In this document: in pieces, positions 29,794 to 38,508 of the stretch
How the letters are laid out: every line of letters begins with the position of its first letter
Position numbering within the stretch: position 1 is the stretch's first letter
From: Nostocoides sp.
GTDB taxonomy: Bacteria; Actinomycetota; Actinomycetes; Actinomycetales; Dermatophilaceae
Assembly: GCA_016716625.1 (NCBI GenBank)
Contig: JADJVJ010000001.1
Span: 1,550,001 to 1,614,000 of the forward strand
Reading direction: 5' to 3'
DNA: 64,000 nt
The notes under the pieces: model-generated
What the model saw: only the letters and a program-made list of their open reading frames with translations
Databases searched by the model: none
What the model was told of the DNA's origin: nothing
Program-made: the position numbers and the translations under genes

Positions 29794-31146
29794 TCAGTCC
29801 TGGGTGAGCATCTCGGCGACGAGGAAGGCCAGTTCGAGGCTCTGCTGGTGGTTGAGCCGCGGATCGCACACGGACTCGTACCGCTGGCCGAGGTCGGCGT
29901 CGGCGATCCGCTCCGAACCCCCGAGGCATTCGGTGACGTCGTTGCCGGTGAGTTCGACGTGGATGCCACCGGGGACGGTGCCCAGGCCGCGGTGGACCTC
30001 GAAGAAGCCGCGGACCTCCTCGACGATGTCGTCGAAGTCGCGGGTCTTGAACCCCGAGGCCGACTCGAAGGTGTTGCCGTGCATGGGGTCGCAGATCCAG
30101 GTCACACTCGCACCGGAGGCGGTGACCCGCTCCACGAGCGGAGGCAGAGCGTCCCGGACCCGGCCGGCGCCCATCCGGGTGATGAACGTCAGCCTCCCCG
30201 GCTCGCGGGCCGGGTCGAGGACGTCGATCATCCGCAGCACGTCGTCGATCTCGGCCTTCGCGGAGACCTTGACTCCGATCGGGTTGCGGACCCGGGCGAG
30301 GAAGTCGATGTGCGCGCCGCCGAGGTCACGGGTGCGTTCGCCGACCCAGATGAAATGGCCGGAGGTGTCGTAGAGCTCACCGGTGCGCGAGTCGACCCGG
30401 GTCAGCGGCCGTTCGTAGTCCAGGACGAGGGCCTCGTGGGCGGAGAAGAACTCGGTGGTCTTCATCGCCTCGAAATCGGCCCCACAGGCGAGCATGAACT
30501 TCATCGCCTTGTCGATATCGCGCGCGAGCCGCTCGTAGCGGGCGTTGGCGGCGTTCGCGACGAACCCGCGGTTCCAGTCGTGGACGTAGCGCAGGTCGGC
30601 GAACCCACCGGTGGTGAAGGCCCGGACCAGGTTGAGGGTGGCGCTGCTCGCGTGGTAGGCCCGAACGAGCCGCTGCGGGTCGGGGGTGCGGGCCTGGGTG
30701 GTGAAGTCGAAGGCGTTGACCATGTCGCCGCGGAAGGCCGGCAGGGTCACTCCGGAGCGGGTCTCGGAGTCGCTGGAGCGCGGCTTGGCGTACTGGCCGG
30801 CCATCCGGCCCACCTTGACCACCGGCACCGAGGCGCCGTAGGTGAGCACCGCGGCCATCTGCAGGATCGTCTTGACCCGGTCGCGGATGTTGTCGGCGGT
30901 GGCCGCGGCGAAGGTTTCGGCGCAGTCGCCCCCTTGGAGGACGAAGGCCTCACCCCGGGCGGCCGAGGCCATCCGGGTCTTGAGCACGTCACACTCACCG
31001 GCGAAAACGAGCGGCGGATAGCTCGCGAGCGTGGCCACGGCCTCCTCGAGGGCAGCCGGGTCGGGCCAGGTCGGCTGCTGGGCGGCCGGCAGGGTGCGGC
31101 CGACGTCGAGCTGACGTCGGGGGTCATCTGGCGCGAGGGTGCTCAC
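29794..31146 (-). CDS. aroG: Class II DAHP synthase (3-deoxy-7-phosphoheptulonate synthase)
   Basis: First enzyme of the shikimate pathway, condensing phosphoenolpyruvate and erythrose 4-phosphate; it supplies chorismate to TrpE. The 450-aa class II protein contains the metal Cys in QGGDCAETF, KVGRMAGQYAKPRS, the ERTRDLGGAHIDF block and DPMHGNT. This class in Actinobacteria is feedback-regulated and can bind chorismate mutase. The GTG at 31146 follows a TATCCT box by 8 bases, consistent with a leaderless mRNA. It is the probable first gene of aroG-ltaE-def-fmt. Confidence 0.94.
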   Translation of the reverse strand: MSTLAPDDPRRQLDVGRTLPAAQQPTWPDPAALEEAVATLASYPPLVFAGECDVLKTRMASAARGEAFVLQGGDCAETFAAATADNIRDRVKTILQMAAVLTYGASVPVVKVGRMAGQYAKPRSSDSETRSGVTLPAFRGDMVNAFDFTTQARTPDPQRLVRAYHASSATLNLVRAFTTGGFADLRYVHDWNRGFVANAANARYERLARDIDKAMKFMLACGADFEAMKTTEFFSAHEALVLDYERPLTRVDSRTGELYDTSGHFIWVGERTRDLGGAHIDFLARVRNPIGVKVSAKAEIDDVLRMIDVLDPAREPGRLTFITRMGAGRVRDALPPLVERVTASGASVTWICDPMHGNTFESASGFKTRDFDDIVEEVRGFFEVHRGLGTVPGGIHVELTGNDVTECLGGSERIADADLGQRYESVCDPRLNHQQSLELAFLVAEMLTQD

Positions 31147-31154
31147 GACAGACA

Positions 31155-31182
31155 AGGATAGGTGCCTGGTTCCGGCATACGG
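31155..31182 (-). promoter_or_regulatory. aroG promoter region with CCGTATGCCGG word
   Basis: A TATCCT -10-like hexamer (31155-31160) ends 8 bases before the aroG GTG. The 11-mer CCGTATGCCGG (minus strand, 31172-31182) sits where a -35 element would fall. The same 11-mer or its complement is found in both palindromic elements (24256-24266 and 47662-47672). Confidence 0.4.
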
Positions 31183-31243
31183 ACAGCGCGCCCGCATGCC
31201 GGGCGGTTGAGTACCTCGGCCGCGGGTTGCGGCGGGGGCCGGG

Positions 31244-32050
31244 TCAGCTGGCCCGGCGTCCGGTGAACGGGCCGTCGTCGAGCCCATCGGCCTCGAGGGC
31301 CTCTTCGAGCTCGGAGACCGCACGACCCGGTTTGGCGGCCTCGGCGGCCTCCCGGGCCTTGATCTTCTTGGCCTTGGCGATCCGGTCCTTCTGGACACCG
31401 GCATACATGTCGACGTACTCCTGGCCGGAGAGTTCCATCATGGCGTACATGATCTCGTCGGTGATGGAGCGCAGCACGAAGCGGTCGCCTTCCATCCCCT
31501 GGTAGCGGGAGAAGTCCAGCGGCTCCCCGATCCGGACGCCGATCTGGATGAGCTTGGGCAGCACGCGACCGGTGGGCTGGGCCTTCTCGGTGTCGATCAT
31601 TGCGACCGGGATGACCGGCACCCCGGCCTCGAGCGCCATCCGAGCCACCCCGGTCTTGCCCTTGTAGAGCCGGCCATCGGGTGAGCGGGTGCCCTCGGGG
31701 TAGAGCCCGAGCAGATGCCCGCCGCGGAGCACCTTGAGCCCCGAACGGAGTGCGGCCTCGCTGGCGCGGCCACCGGAGCGGTCCACGGGCAGCTGTCCGG
31801 CGCTCTTGAAGAACCACTTCGTCAGCCGCCCCTTGAGCCCGTCGCCAGTGAAGTAGTCCGACTTGGCGAGGAAGGTCATTCGCCGCGGCACGACCAGCGG
31901 CAGGAAGATCGAGTCCGAGAAGGAGAGGTGGTTGCTCGCGAAGATGGCCGGGCCGGTTTCCGGGATGTTCTCGGCTCCCTCCACCCACGGGCGGAAGAGG
32001 AGGCGAATGATGGGGCCGAGGATGATCCGCTTGAGGATCCAGTAGAACAC
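31244..32050 (-). CDS. plsC: 1-acyl-sn-glycerol-3-phosphate acyltransferase
   Basis: Phospholipid synthesis enzyme acylating lysophosphatidic acid at the membrane. The 268-aa protein has an N-terminal hydrophobic anchor, the catalytic HX4D motif NHLSFSDS at about residues 40-47, and LLGLYPEGTRSPDGRLYKG for substrate binding. The C-terminal 40 residues are Lys/Ala/Glu-rich and probably cytosolic. The GTG at 32050 has GGGAAGGCGG about 8 bases upstream. Confidence 0.9.
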   Translation of the reverse strand: MFYWILKRIILGPIIRLLFRPWVEGAENIPETGPAIFASNHLSFSDSIFLPLVVPRRMTFLAKSDYFTGDGLKGRLTKWFFKSAGQLPVDRSGGRASEAALRSGLKVLRGGHLLGLYPEGTRSPDGRLYKGKTGVARMALEAGVPVIPVAMIDTEKAQPTGRVLPKLIQIGVRIGEPLDFSRYQGMEGDRFVLRSITDEIMYAMMELSGQEYVDMYAGVQKDRIAKAKKIKAREAAEAAKPGRAVSELEEALEADGLDDGPFTGRRAS

Positions 32051-32163
32051 CGGCCACCGCCTTCCCGAGTCGTCACAAGGTCGCCCAGGGTGCCCGGGGC
32101 TGTCCCGAACTCTAATGGTTCGCGGCTGCTTGTCCAGGGTGCGCCACATGGCAGGATCGAGGG

Positions 32164-32694
32164 GTGGCCAGACCCGACGAGCGCCCGAGCGAGGACATCG
32201 ACCGCGAGTTCGACGCGATTGTCGCCGGGCTCGACGTCGACCTCACCGGGGTCGAGCCCACCGCTGAACCCCTCGACGACCCCGCTGTCGAGCCCTCGGC
32301 CGAGCCCTCGCCCGACGCACCGGAGACGCCGGCGAGCACCTCCTCCTGGCTCGTCGTCCCGGCGGAGGTATGGCGTGGGCCGACAACACCCGAGCCGATC
32401 GCCGCGACCGATGACCCGCAGGGCCTCGCCGAGGACGCCGGGGAGGACGAGGAGGGGTTCGAGCCACCGCCGGTTGAGCTGCCCGCGGCCGAGGACCTGT
32501 CCTATTGGGGGGCCGTCGTCGGCATCGTCGCCGGGCCGCTGCTCGTCTTCTATGGCGTGTACTGGGGGTCCTTCAAACAGTGGCTCTGGGTGGGTGCCGG
32601 GCTGGTGGCCTTCGTCGGCGGGTTCGCCCTCATGCTCACCCGGCAACCCGCGCACCGGGATCCCGACGACCCCGACGACGGCACCCGCGTCTGA
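32164..32694 (+). CDS. Hypothetical protein: acidic N-terminus plus two membrane helices
   Basis: A 176-aa protein, not recognised. About 110 residues of acidic, Pro/Glu/Ala-rich and probably disordered sequence precede two closely spaced hydrophobic helices (YWGAVVGIVAGPLLVFYGVY and WLWVGAGLVAFVGGFALML), ending in a short charged tail. The GTG start is preceded by a CAGGAT box, so a leaderless start is possible. It diverges from plsC. Confidence 0.6.
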   Translation: MARPDERPSEDIDREFDAIVAGLDVDLTGVEPTAEPLDDPAVEPSAEPSPDAPETPASTSSWLVVPAEVWRGPTTPEPIAATDDPQGLAEDAGEDEEGFEPPPVELPAAEDLSYWGAVVGIVAGPLLVFYGVYWGSFKQWLWVGAGLVAFVGGFALMLTRQPAHRDPDDPDDGTRV

Positions 32695-32712
32695 CCATCG
32701 CCGCTGGGTCCC

Positions 32713-33441
32713 TCAGGGCGTGGCGCGTGACAGATCGACCCAGAGCGGGCGATGGTCGCTCGCCCGGGACATCAACCCCTCGAGCTCGCGGTCCCTGGGT
32801 TCCCGGCCTACCGCGGCCGGGACGGGAACCAGACCCGGTGAGGCGAACACGGCATCGAGGCAGCGCACCGGCTCTCCCGCGGGGAAGGTCGGGCGCAGCG
32901 GCGACACCAGCCGCGTCCAGCCGCGCTCACCGAGAACCCGCCAGGCGGCACCCGCATCGTCCTCGTTGATGTCCCCGGCGATGACCAGCTGATCAGCCGA
33001 CGGCACACCGGTGCGGATGAGCTCGACGTGCCGCAAGCGTTCGTCCGCGTCCAGGCTCAGATGGACACTGGCCACGGTGACCCGCCGCGCGGTCGAGGCC
33101 TGACCCGGCAGAGCCACCTCGACCCAGGAGTAGGACCGCACCCCTTCGCGCAGCCCCCGCAGCCAGGGCACCGGGAGCCGGGCATACCCGACGGCATACA
33201 CGGGGAGGTCGGGCGCGGTGAGCACCGCCGTGCCGCCACCGCGGGTGCGCCCCTCCGGCCAGGTCAGACCGGCGCGCTCGGCGAGTTCCCGGGTGCGCGC
33301 CCCCGGCCAGAGCCGCCGGGAGACCTCCTGCAGGCAGAGCACATCGGGCTCGACCCGAGCGATCACCTCGGCGGCGGCCCGCCAGTCGTCGCGGTAGGCC
33401 CGCACGTTGTAGGTCATCACCCGCAGCCGCGGCGGGCTCAC
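32713..33441 (-). CDS. Endonuclease/exonuclease/phosphatase-family protein
   Basis: A 242-aa metal-dependent phosphodiesterase/phosphatase of the EEP fold. The catalytic set is visible: Asn in MTYNVR, Glu in LCLQEV, Asp/Asn in IAGDINED and the terminal SDHRPLWVDL. No signal peptide, so cytoplasmic. The substrate (DNA, phospholipid or phosphoprotein) cannot be told. Its GTG overlaps the end of the glucokinase gene, so the two are probably co-transcribed. Confidence 0.8.
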   Translation of the reverse strand: MSPPRLRVMTYNVRAYRDDWRAAAEVIARVEPDVLCLQEVSRRLWPGARTRELAERAGLTWPEGRTRGGGTAVLTAPDLPVYAVGYARLPVPWLRGLREGVRSYSWVEVALPGQASTARRVTVASVHLSLDADERLRHVELIRTGVPSADQLVIAGDINEDDAGAAWRVLGERGWTRLVSPLRPTFPAGEPVRCLDAVFASPGLVPVPAAVGREPRDRELEGLMSRASDHRPLWVDLSRATP

Positions 33442-34417
33442 GACGCGTCGGCTCCCTGCAGCCCGGCGCGGGCCAGGTCGGCCGCACCGACCAGGCCCGC
33501 CTCGTTGCCGAGTTCGGCGGCGACGATCCGCGCCTCGGGGCGATAGCCGCGGCCGGTGAGGTGAGATCGGTATGCCGTGCGCGCGGGTTCCAGGAGCAGG
33601 TCACCGGCGGCGCTCACTCCCCCGCCGATGACGAACATGCCGGGGTCGAGGGCGGCGGCCAGGTCGGCGATGCCGATGCCGAGCCAGCGCCCGATCTCCT
33701 CGAGCAGTTCCCGGGCGAGCCGGTCGCCCTGTTTCGCGGCCTCGGTGACCAGCGGGCCGGTGATGTCCTCGGCATTGCCGACAACGGAGCGGAAATGGTC
33801 GGTGATCGTCGGACTACCGGCGGCCATGAGCGCCCGAGCCTCCCGGACCAGGGCGTTGCCGGAGGCGTACTGCTCCCAGCAACCGCGGTTGCCGCACTCG
33901 CAGCGGATCCCGTCACGGACGACCTGCATGTGGCCGAACTCGGCCGCAATGCCGAAACGCCCACGGATGACGGCCCCGTCGATGAGGATCCCCCGCCGAT
34001 CCCGGTGCCGAGGTTGACCAGGACGATGTGGCTCTCGCCCTTCCCGGCCCCGAAGCGGTACTCGGCCCAGATCGCCGCGTTGGCGTCGTTGTCGACGAAG
34101 ATCGGCAGGTTGAGCCGGCCACTCAGGGCCTCCCGGAGGGGCTCGTTGCGCCAGGACAGGTGCGGGGCGAAGACCACCGTGGCCCGATCGGCGGCGACGA
34201 ATCCGGCGGCCCCGATTCCGACCGCGAGGACGGCATCCTCGGCGCTGGCCAGCAGCTCTTCGACCACCGAGACGATGGTGTCCTCGACGACCTGGGGGCT
34301 CTTGCTCCGGTCTGGGGTGTCCCGGCGGGTGCGGTGCAGCACACGTCCCTGCGGGTCGACGACCCCGCCGGCGACCTTGGTCCCGCCGATGTCGATCCCG
34401 ATCGCGAGGCCGGTCAT
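33438..34417 (-). pseudogene. glkA: ROK-family glucokinase with an internal frameshift
   Basis: Would phosphorylate glucose with ATP. The N-terminal part (ATG at 34417) reads GLAIGIDIGGTKVAGGVVD through VNLGTGIGGG. The family sequence then continues in another frame (ILIDGAVIRGRFGIAAEFGH, zinc site CECGNRGCWEQY) to the stop at 33438. The break is at a run of five C on the plus strand (33990-33994); one more base would restore a 326-aa protein. Either a recent one-base deletion or a sequencing error. Everything else looks functional. The ATG overlaps the upstream gene (ATGA) and the stop overlaps the EEP gene, as in an intact operon. Confidence 0.85.
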
Positions 34418-34807
34418 CGGTCGGCCTGATGCTCGGCGTGGCGTTCGGTCTCGCGATCGGCCTGACGCTCGGCCTGACGCTCGGCGTGGCGCTCGGCCTG
34501 ACGCTCAGCGAGGTCGCCGAGCGCGGTCGCGGCGAACGCGGCAAGGTCGGCGAGCCGCTCCAAGAACTCGGGGCTCACCTCGCGCAGAACCCGGGCGCCA
34601 CGGCATACCGGACACCACTCACAATCGGCGGCGTGCAGCGGCGCCGAGCCCCCGTTCGGCCTCGGCCCTGGTCTCGCCCACGGGCTCTGCGGCGGGCGCG
34701 CTCGGGACACTCCCACGCTCCTGGCCAGCGTCCGGGATGAGGCCACGAAGACTGTCGGCCAGCCGGGCGGCCTCCGCCTCGACCGACCACACGGGTTCGG
34801 CGGTCAT
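34414..34807 (-). pseudogene. Small CxxC protein upstream of glucokinase, frameshifted
   Basis: The N-terminal half from the ATG at 34807 (MTAEPVWSVEAEAARLADSL) and the C-terminal half (DCEWCPVCRGARVL then SPEFLERLADLAAFAATAL) lie in different frames. The switch falls in a run of five C (34649-34653); removing one base gives an uninterrupted 130-aa protein. Two cysteine pairs (C-E-W-C-P-V-C) suggest a metal site. The tail is a degenerate Gln/His-Ala-Glu-Arg repeat. From memory, the gene upstream of glkA in Streptomyces coelicolor (sco2127) has been linked to glucose repression; whether this is a homologue is unverified. Confidence 0.7.
34422..34508. repeat. Degenerate 12-bp tandem repeat in the 3' end of the small CxxC gene
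   Basis: Imperfect copies of CCTGACGCTCGG alternate with GCGTGGCGCTCGG-like versions for roughly seven units, encoding about 28 residues of Q/H-A-E-R repeats. It is a likely slippage-prone tract that can change tail length between strains. It ends right before the glucokinase ATG. Confidence 0.65.
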
Positions 34808-34812
34808 GGGGC

Positions 34813-35259
34813 TCAGAAGGACTCGACGCGCTTCTTCAGCTCTTTGAGCGCGGTGTCCACGATCATCTTCTCCGCCTTGCGCTTGAGCATCCCGATCATC
34901 GGGATCTTCACGTCGACGGCGAGGTCGTAGGTGACCAACGTGCCGGTCGCGCTCGGGGCGAGGGTGTAGGTGCCGTTCATCGCCTTGAGGACATCGGACT
35001 CCACGAGCGACCAGGAGACCGAACCGACCCCGTCCTCGTCGATGTCCCAGTCGTACTCCAGGACGTAACGGTCCTTGATCGCGCCGGCGTCCAGGACGAA
35101 CCGGACCCGGTCCGCCCACCCGTCGCCGTCCTCGCTCACCACGGTGCACGAAGTCACCTGCTTGGCCCAGGTGGGGTACTGCTCGAAGTCGGCGACGACG
35201 TCGAGCACCTCTCCCGGGGAGGCGGCGATCTCGATGCTCGACTGCGTGCTATCGGCCAT
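34813..35259 (-). CDS. SRPBCC (polyketide cyclase/START-like) protein
   Basis: A 148-aa helix-grip protein with SIEIAASPGEVLDVVADFEQYPTWAKQV at the N-terminus and a long C-terminal amphipathic helix rich in Lys (LKRKAEKMIVDTALKELKKR). Such proteins bind hydrophobic ligands; the M. tuberculosis counterpart in the same neighbourhood is Rv2185c. The specific ligand is unknown; being next to fadD suggests a lipid, by inference. A TAACCT box ends 6 bases before the ATG, so the transcript is probably leaderless. Confidence 0.82.
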   Translation of the reverse strand: MADSTQSSIEIAASPGEVLDVVADFEQYPTWAKQVTSCTVVSEDGDGWADRVRFVLDAGAIKDRYVLEYDWDIDEDGVGSVSWSLVESDVLKAMNGTYTLAPSATGTLVTYDLAVDVKIPMIGMLKRKAEKMIVDTALKELKKRVESF

Positions 35260-35265
35260 GGCCGA

Positions 35266-35271
35266 AGGTTA
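35266..35271 (-). promoter_or_regulatory. -10 box of a leaderless promoter for the SRPBCC gene
   Basis: TAACCT on the minus strand, with exactly six bases to the ATG. There is no Shine-Dalgarno, so the predicted transcription start falls at or next to the start codon. Confidence 0.4.
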
Positions 35272-35393
35272 CCCCGTGAGAGGCGCCACCGATGCACCCT
35301 GACAGACCCGAGGGCCGGTTACAGTGGCGGCATTCCGCCCACCACCTGCGCTCCGAGGCCACCTCGGACCGGCATCTAGGAGACTCGAACACC

Positions 35394-37184
35394 GTGCGTG
35401 AGACCTCCACCCCCACGATCATTTCCCCGACCAGCCCCGGCAGCCTCGCTGACCTGCCGCTGCGGCGCGTCGCCGACGACCCGAACAAGGTGGCCTTCTC
35501 GGTCCGCGAGGGCGCCACCTGGCGCGAGGTGTCCACGGCCGCCTTCCTCGAGGACGTCGAGCTCGTCGCCCGCGGCCTGGTCGGCGCGGGCATCGAGGCC
35601 GGCCAAAGCGTGGGCATCCTCTCCAAGACCAGATACGAGTGGACCGTCCTGGACTTCGCCCTCTGGACGGTCGGTGCGGTGCCGGTGCCGATCTACGAAA
35701 CCTCCTCGGCAGACCAGATCGAGTGGGTCCTGTCCGACTCCGGCGCCGTCGGGGTCTTCGTCGAGACCCCAGGGCACCGGGAGGCGGTCGAGGCAGTCCG
35801 CGGCTCGCTGCCCGCACTGACCCACATCTGGGGCATCGATGCGGGTGACGTCGAGGCACTCAAGGCCGCCGGGGCCAGGGTCGACGCCGGGGTGCTCGCC
35901 GAGCGCCGCGCGGGCCTTACGCGCGAGAGCCTGGCCACGATCATCTACACCTCGGGCACCACCGGTCGGCCCAAGGGTGTCGAACTCACCCACGGCTCCT
36001 TCCTCACCCTCGCCGAGAACGCGGTCCATGCGCTCCCCGACGTCGTCGGTCGGGAGGGGGCCTCCACGCTCCTCTTCCTCCCGCTGGCCCACGTCTTCGC
36101 CCGCTTCATCGAGGTGCTCGCCGTCGCCGGGATGTGCCGCATGGGGCACAGCTCGGACCTCAAGACCCTGCTGGACGACTTCGCGTCCTTCCAGCCCACC
36201 TTCATCCTCGCCGTGCCCCGGGTGTTCGAGAAGATCTACAACTCGGCCGAGGCCAAGGCCGAGGCCGGCGGCAAGGGCAAGATCTTCGCCGAGGCCACGG
36301 CCACCGCGATCGCCTGGTCGCAGGCCCAGGACTCCGGCGGAGCCCCGCTCGGCCTGCGCCTGAAGCACACCCTCTTCGACAAGCTCGTCTACGGCAAACT
36401 CCGGGGCGCGATGGGTGGCCAGGTCCAGTACGCGGTCTCCGGTGGGGCGCCCCTGGGCACCCGGCTCGGTCATTTCTTCCGCGGCATCGGGGTGACCATC
36501 CTCGAGGGCTACGGCCTCACCGAGACCACCGCTCCGGCGACGGTCAACCTGCCGACCGCGATTCGGATCGGGTCCGTCGGCAAACCACTACCCGGGGTGG
36601 CCGTCCGGATCGACGAGGACGGCGAGATTTTGCTCAAGGGGGTCGGGCTCTTCCGCGCCTATCACGCGAACGAGGCCGCGACCGCCGAGGCGATCCAGGA
36701 CTCCTGGTTCCACACCGGCGATATCGGCGAACTCGACGACGAGGGGTTCCTGCGGATCACCGGCCGCAAGAAGGAGATCCTGGTCACGGCGGGCGGCAAG
36801 AACGTCGCCCCGGCCGTCCTCGAGGACCGGCTCCGCGCCCACCCGCTGGTCTCCCAGTGCATCGTCGTCGGAGACGCCAAGCCGTTCATCGCCGCCCTGG
36901 TCACCCTCGACGAGGAGATGCTGCCGATGTGGGCGGCCAACAACGGCCTCGGCGGGATCACCGTGCCCGTGGCCCGGACCAACGAGGCGGTGCTCGCCGA
37001 GATCCAGCGGGCCGTGGACGAGGCCAACAAGGCCGTGTCCAAGGCCGAGGCGATCCGCAAGTTCGCCATCCTCGACAGCGACTTCAGCGAGGCCAGCGGC
37101 CACCTGACCCCCTCGCTCAAGCTGAAGCGCAACATCGTCATGCGCGACTTCGCCGACGAGGTCGAGCAGCTTTACGGTGGCTGA
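35394..37184 (+). CDS. fadD: Long-chain fatty acid--CoA ligase (FadD15-like)
   Basis: ATP-dependent acyl-CoA synthetase activating fatty acids via an acyl-adenylate. The 596-aa sequence has the AMP-binding P-loop YTSGTTGRPKG at residues 185-195, the adenine motif YGLTETTA, the hinge/TGD motif WFHTGDIGELDDEGFLRITG and GRKKE before the C-terminal lid domain. The GTG at 35394 follows an AGGAGA ribosome site by about 11 bases. It corresponds by position to M. tuberculosis fadD15 (Rv2187). Its stop overlaps the next gene by 8 bases. Confidence 0.93.
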   Translation: MRETSTPTIISPTSPGSLADLPLRRVADDPNKVAFSVREGATWREVSTAAFLEDVELVARGLVGAGIEAGQSVGILSKTRYEWTVLDFALWTVGAVPVPIYETSSADQIEWVLSDSGAVGVFVETPGHREAVEAVRGSLPALTHIWGIDAGDVEALKAAGARVDAGVLAERRAGLTRESLATIIYTSGTTGRPKGVELTHGSFLTLAENAVHALPDVVGREGASTLLFLPLAHVFARFIEVLAVAGMCRMGHSSDLKTLLDDFASFQPTFILAVPRVFEKIYNSAEAKAEAGGKGKIFAEATATAIAWSQAQDSGGAPLGLRLKHTLFDKLVYGKLRGAMGGQVQYAVSGGAPLGTRLGHFFRGIGVTILEGYGLTETTAPATVNLPTAIRIGSVGKPLPGVAVRIDEDGEILLKGVGLFRAYHANEAATAEAIQDSWFHTGDIGELDDEGFLRITGRKKEILVTAGGKNVAPAVLEDRLRAHPLVSQCIVVGDAKPFIAALVTLDEEMLPMWAANNGLGGITVPVARTNEAVLAEIQRAVDEANKAVSKAEAIRKFAILDSDFSEASGHLTPSLKLKRNIVMRDFADEVEQLYGG

Positions 37185-38508
37185 GGCCGCGGCCCCCGCC
37201 CGGACAGCCCTCATCGCTGGCGGCGCCTGGGTCGCCGCCTTCGCGATGCTCCAGTGGAGCGTGGTCCGCTTCGAGGTGCCCATCGTGCTCACCCTCACCG
37301 GGTGCGCCGCCCTGCTCGGGTTCTCCCTCGCGCAACGTCGCGGGTATGCCGGGCCGGTCCCGTCCGCGGTCGTGGTCGCGGTGCTGCTCTCCTCGGCCCT
37401 GGTCACCTGGCGGGTCCCGCTCTTCACGTACGTGCCCGCCGGTCCACGAACCGCCATTCTCGTCACGATCGCGCTTGCCGCGGTCCTGACCTCGCTGCTG
37501 CTCGCTCGCCCGACGCGGCGGCGCTGCGTCACGGCATACGGGATCGCGGTCCTCACCCACGTCGCCGTCGCGGCGCAGGCGATCATTGCCGACCCCACGC
37601 CCCGCATCGACGTGTGGCACCTGCTCAACGAGGGCGCCGACGTGCTCAAAGACGGCGGCAACGTCTATACGGCGACCTGGCCGCAGTCCCCGGGGGTCAA
37701 GGACGCCTTCACCTACCTCCCGTGGACGCTGGTCCTGCTCGCCCCGGGGCGGTGGTTCGCCGGCGATGCCCGCTGGATGCTCCTGATCTGGTCGCTGGTG
37801 CTGTTGCTCGCGCTCGCGCTGCTCGCCTCTGGGAGGCCGCACGCGTGGTGGCGTGCCGGGGTCGCGGCCGCCGCACTCGCGGTCGTCCCCGGATCCCTCA
37901 CCCAGGTCGACCAAGCCTGGACCGAGCCGCTGCTCGCCGCGCTCCTCGGGGTGTGGGCCGCGCTCGTCGCCCGCGGCCGGGCCTGGTGGGCGGTCATCCC
38001 GCTCGCGCTCGCCTGCGCGAGTAAGCAGCATCTGGTCCTCCTGGTCCCCCTGTTCCTGCTCTGGTCCCGGTTCGGCTGGAAACGCACACTGGCCACCGGA
38101 GCCCTCAGCGCCGCCCTCATCGCGCCGTTCGCGCTCGCCGACCTGCCCGCGTTCGTGCACGACACGATCACCCTGCTCCTGGGCTTCCACCCCATCCGGT
38201 TCGCCAACACCTGGTATCTGCTCGCGCTCAACGTCTACGGATGGACGCCGCCGTTCTGGCTGACCACCCTGGTCATGGGCCTCGTCGTGCTCATCGCCGC
38301 CCTCGTCGTGGCGCGCCGCCAGCCCGCGCCGAGCGAACTGCTGACCTGGTGCGCCTTCGTCCTGCTCGTCGCGAACCTGGTGAACAAGCAGGCCTTCTAC
38401 AACCAGTTCTGGCTGAGTGGGGCGCTGCTCGCGCTCGCGTTCGCGGCATCCTCGCTTACCCCGTCGCACTCCCCCGAAGGTCCACCGGAGCCTGCCTCGG
38501 CTCGCTGA
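37177..38508 (+). CDS. Polytopic membrane protein, GT-C glycosyltransferase-like
   Basis: A 443-aa protein with about 11-12 membrane helices. The extracytoplasmic loop after helix 4-5 holds a conserved-looking acidic segment PRIDVWHLLNEGADVLKDGGNVY, similar in placement to the catalytic Asp loop of GT-C/GT87 polyprenyl-phosphate-sugar mannosyltransferases. Related enzymes build lipoglycans in Actinobacteria, so a cell-envelope mannosyltransferase is plausible but not proven. It overlaps fadD by 8 bases (GTGGCTGA). Its 3' end runs 53 bp into the convergent small Cys-rich gene. Confidence 0.65.
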   Translation: MAEAAAPARTALIAGGAWVAAFAMLQWSVVRFEVPIVLTLTGCAALLGFSLAQRRGYAGPVPSAVVVAVLLSSALVTWRVPLFTYVPAGPRTAILVTIALAAVLTSLLLARPTRRRCVTAYGIAVLTHVAVAAQAIIADPTPRIDVWHLLNEGADVLKDGGNVYTATWPQSPGVKDAFTYLPWTLVLLAPGRWFAGDARWMLLIWSLVLLLALALLASGRPHAWWRAGVAAAALAVVPGSLTQVDQAWTEPLLAALLGVWAALVARGRAWWAVIPLALACASKQHLVLLVPLFLLWSRFGWKRTLATGALSAALIAPFALADLPAFVHDTITLLLGFHPIRFANTWYLLALNVYGWTPPFWLTTLVMGLVVLIAALVVARRQPAPSELLTWCAFVLLVANLVNKQAFYNQFWLSGALLALAFAASSLTPSHSPEGPPEPASAR

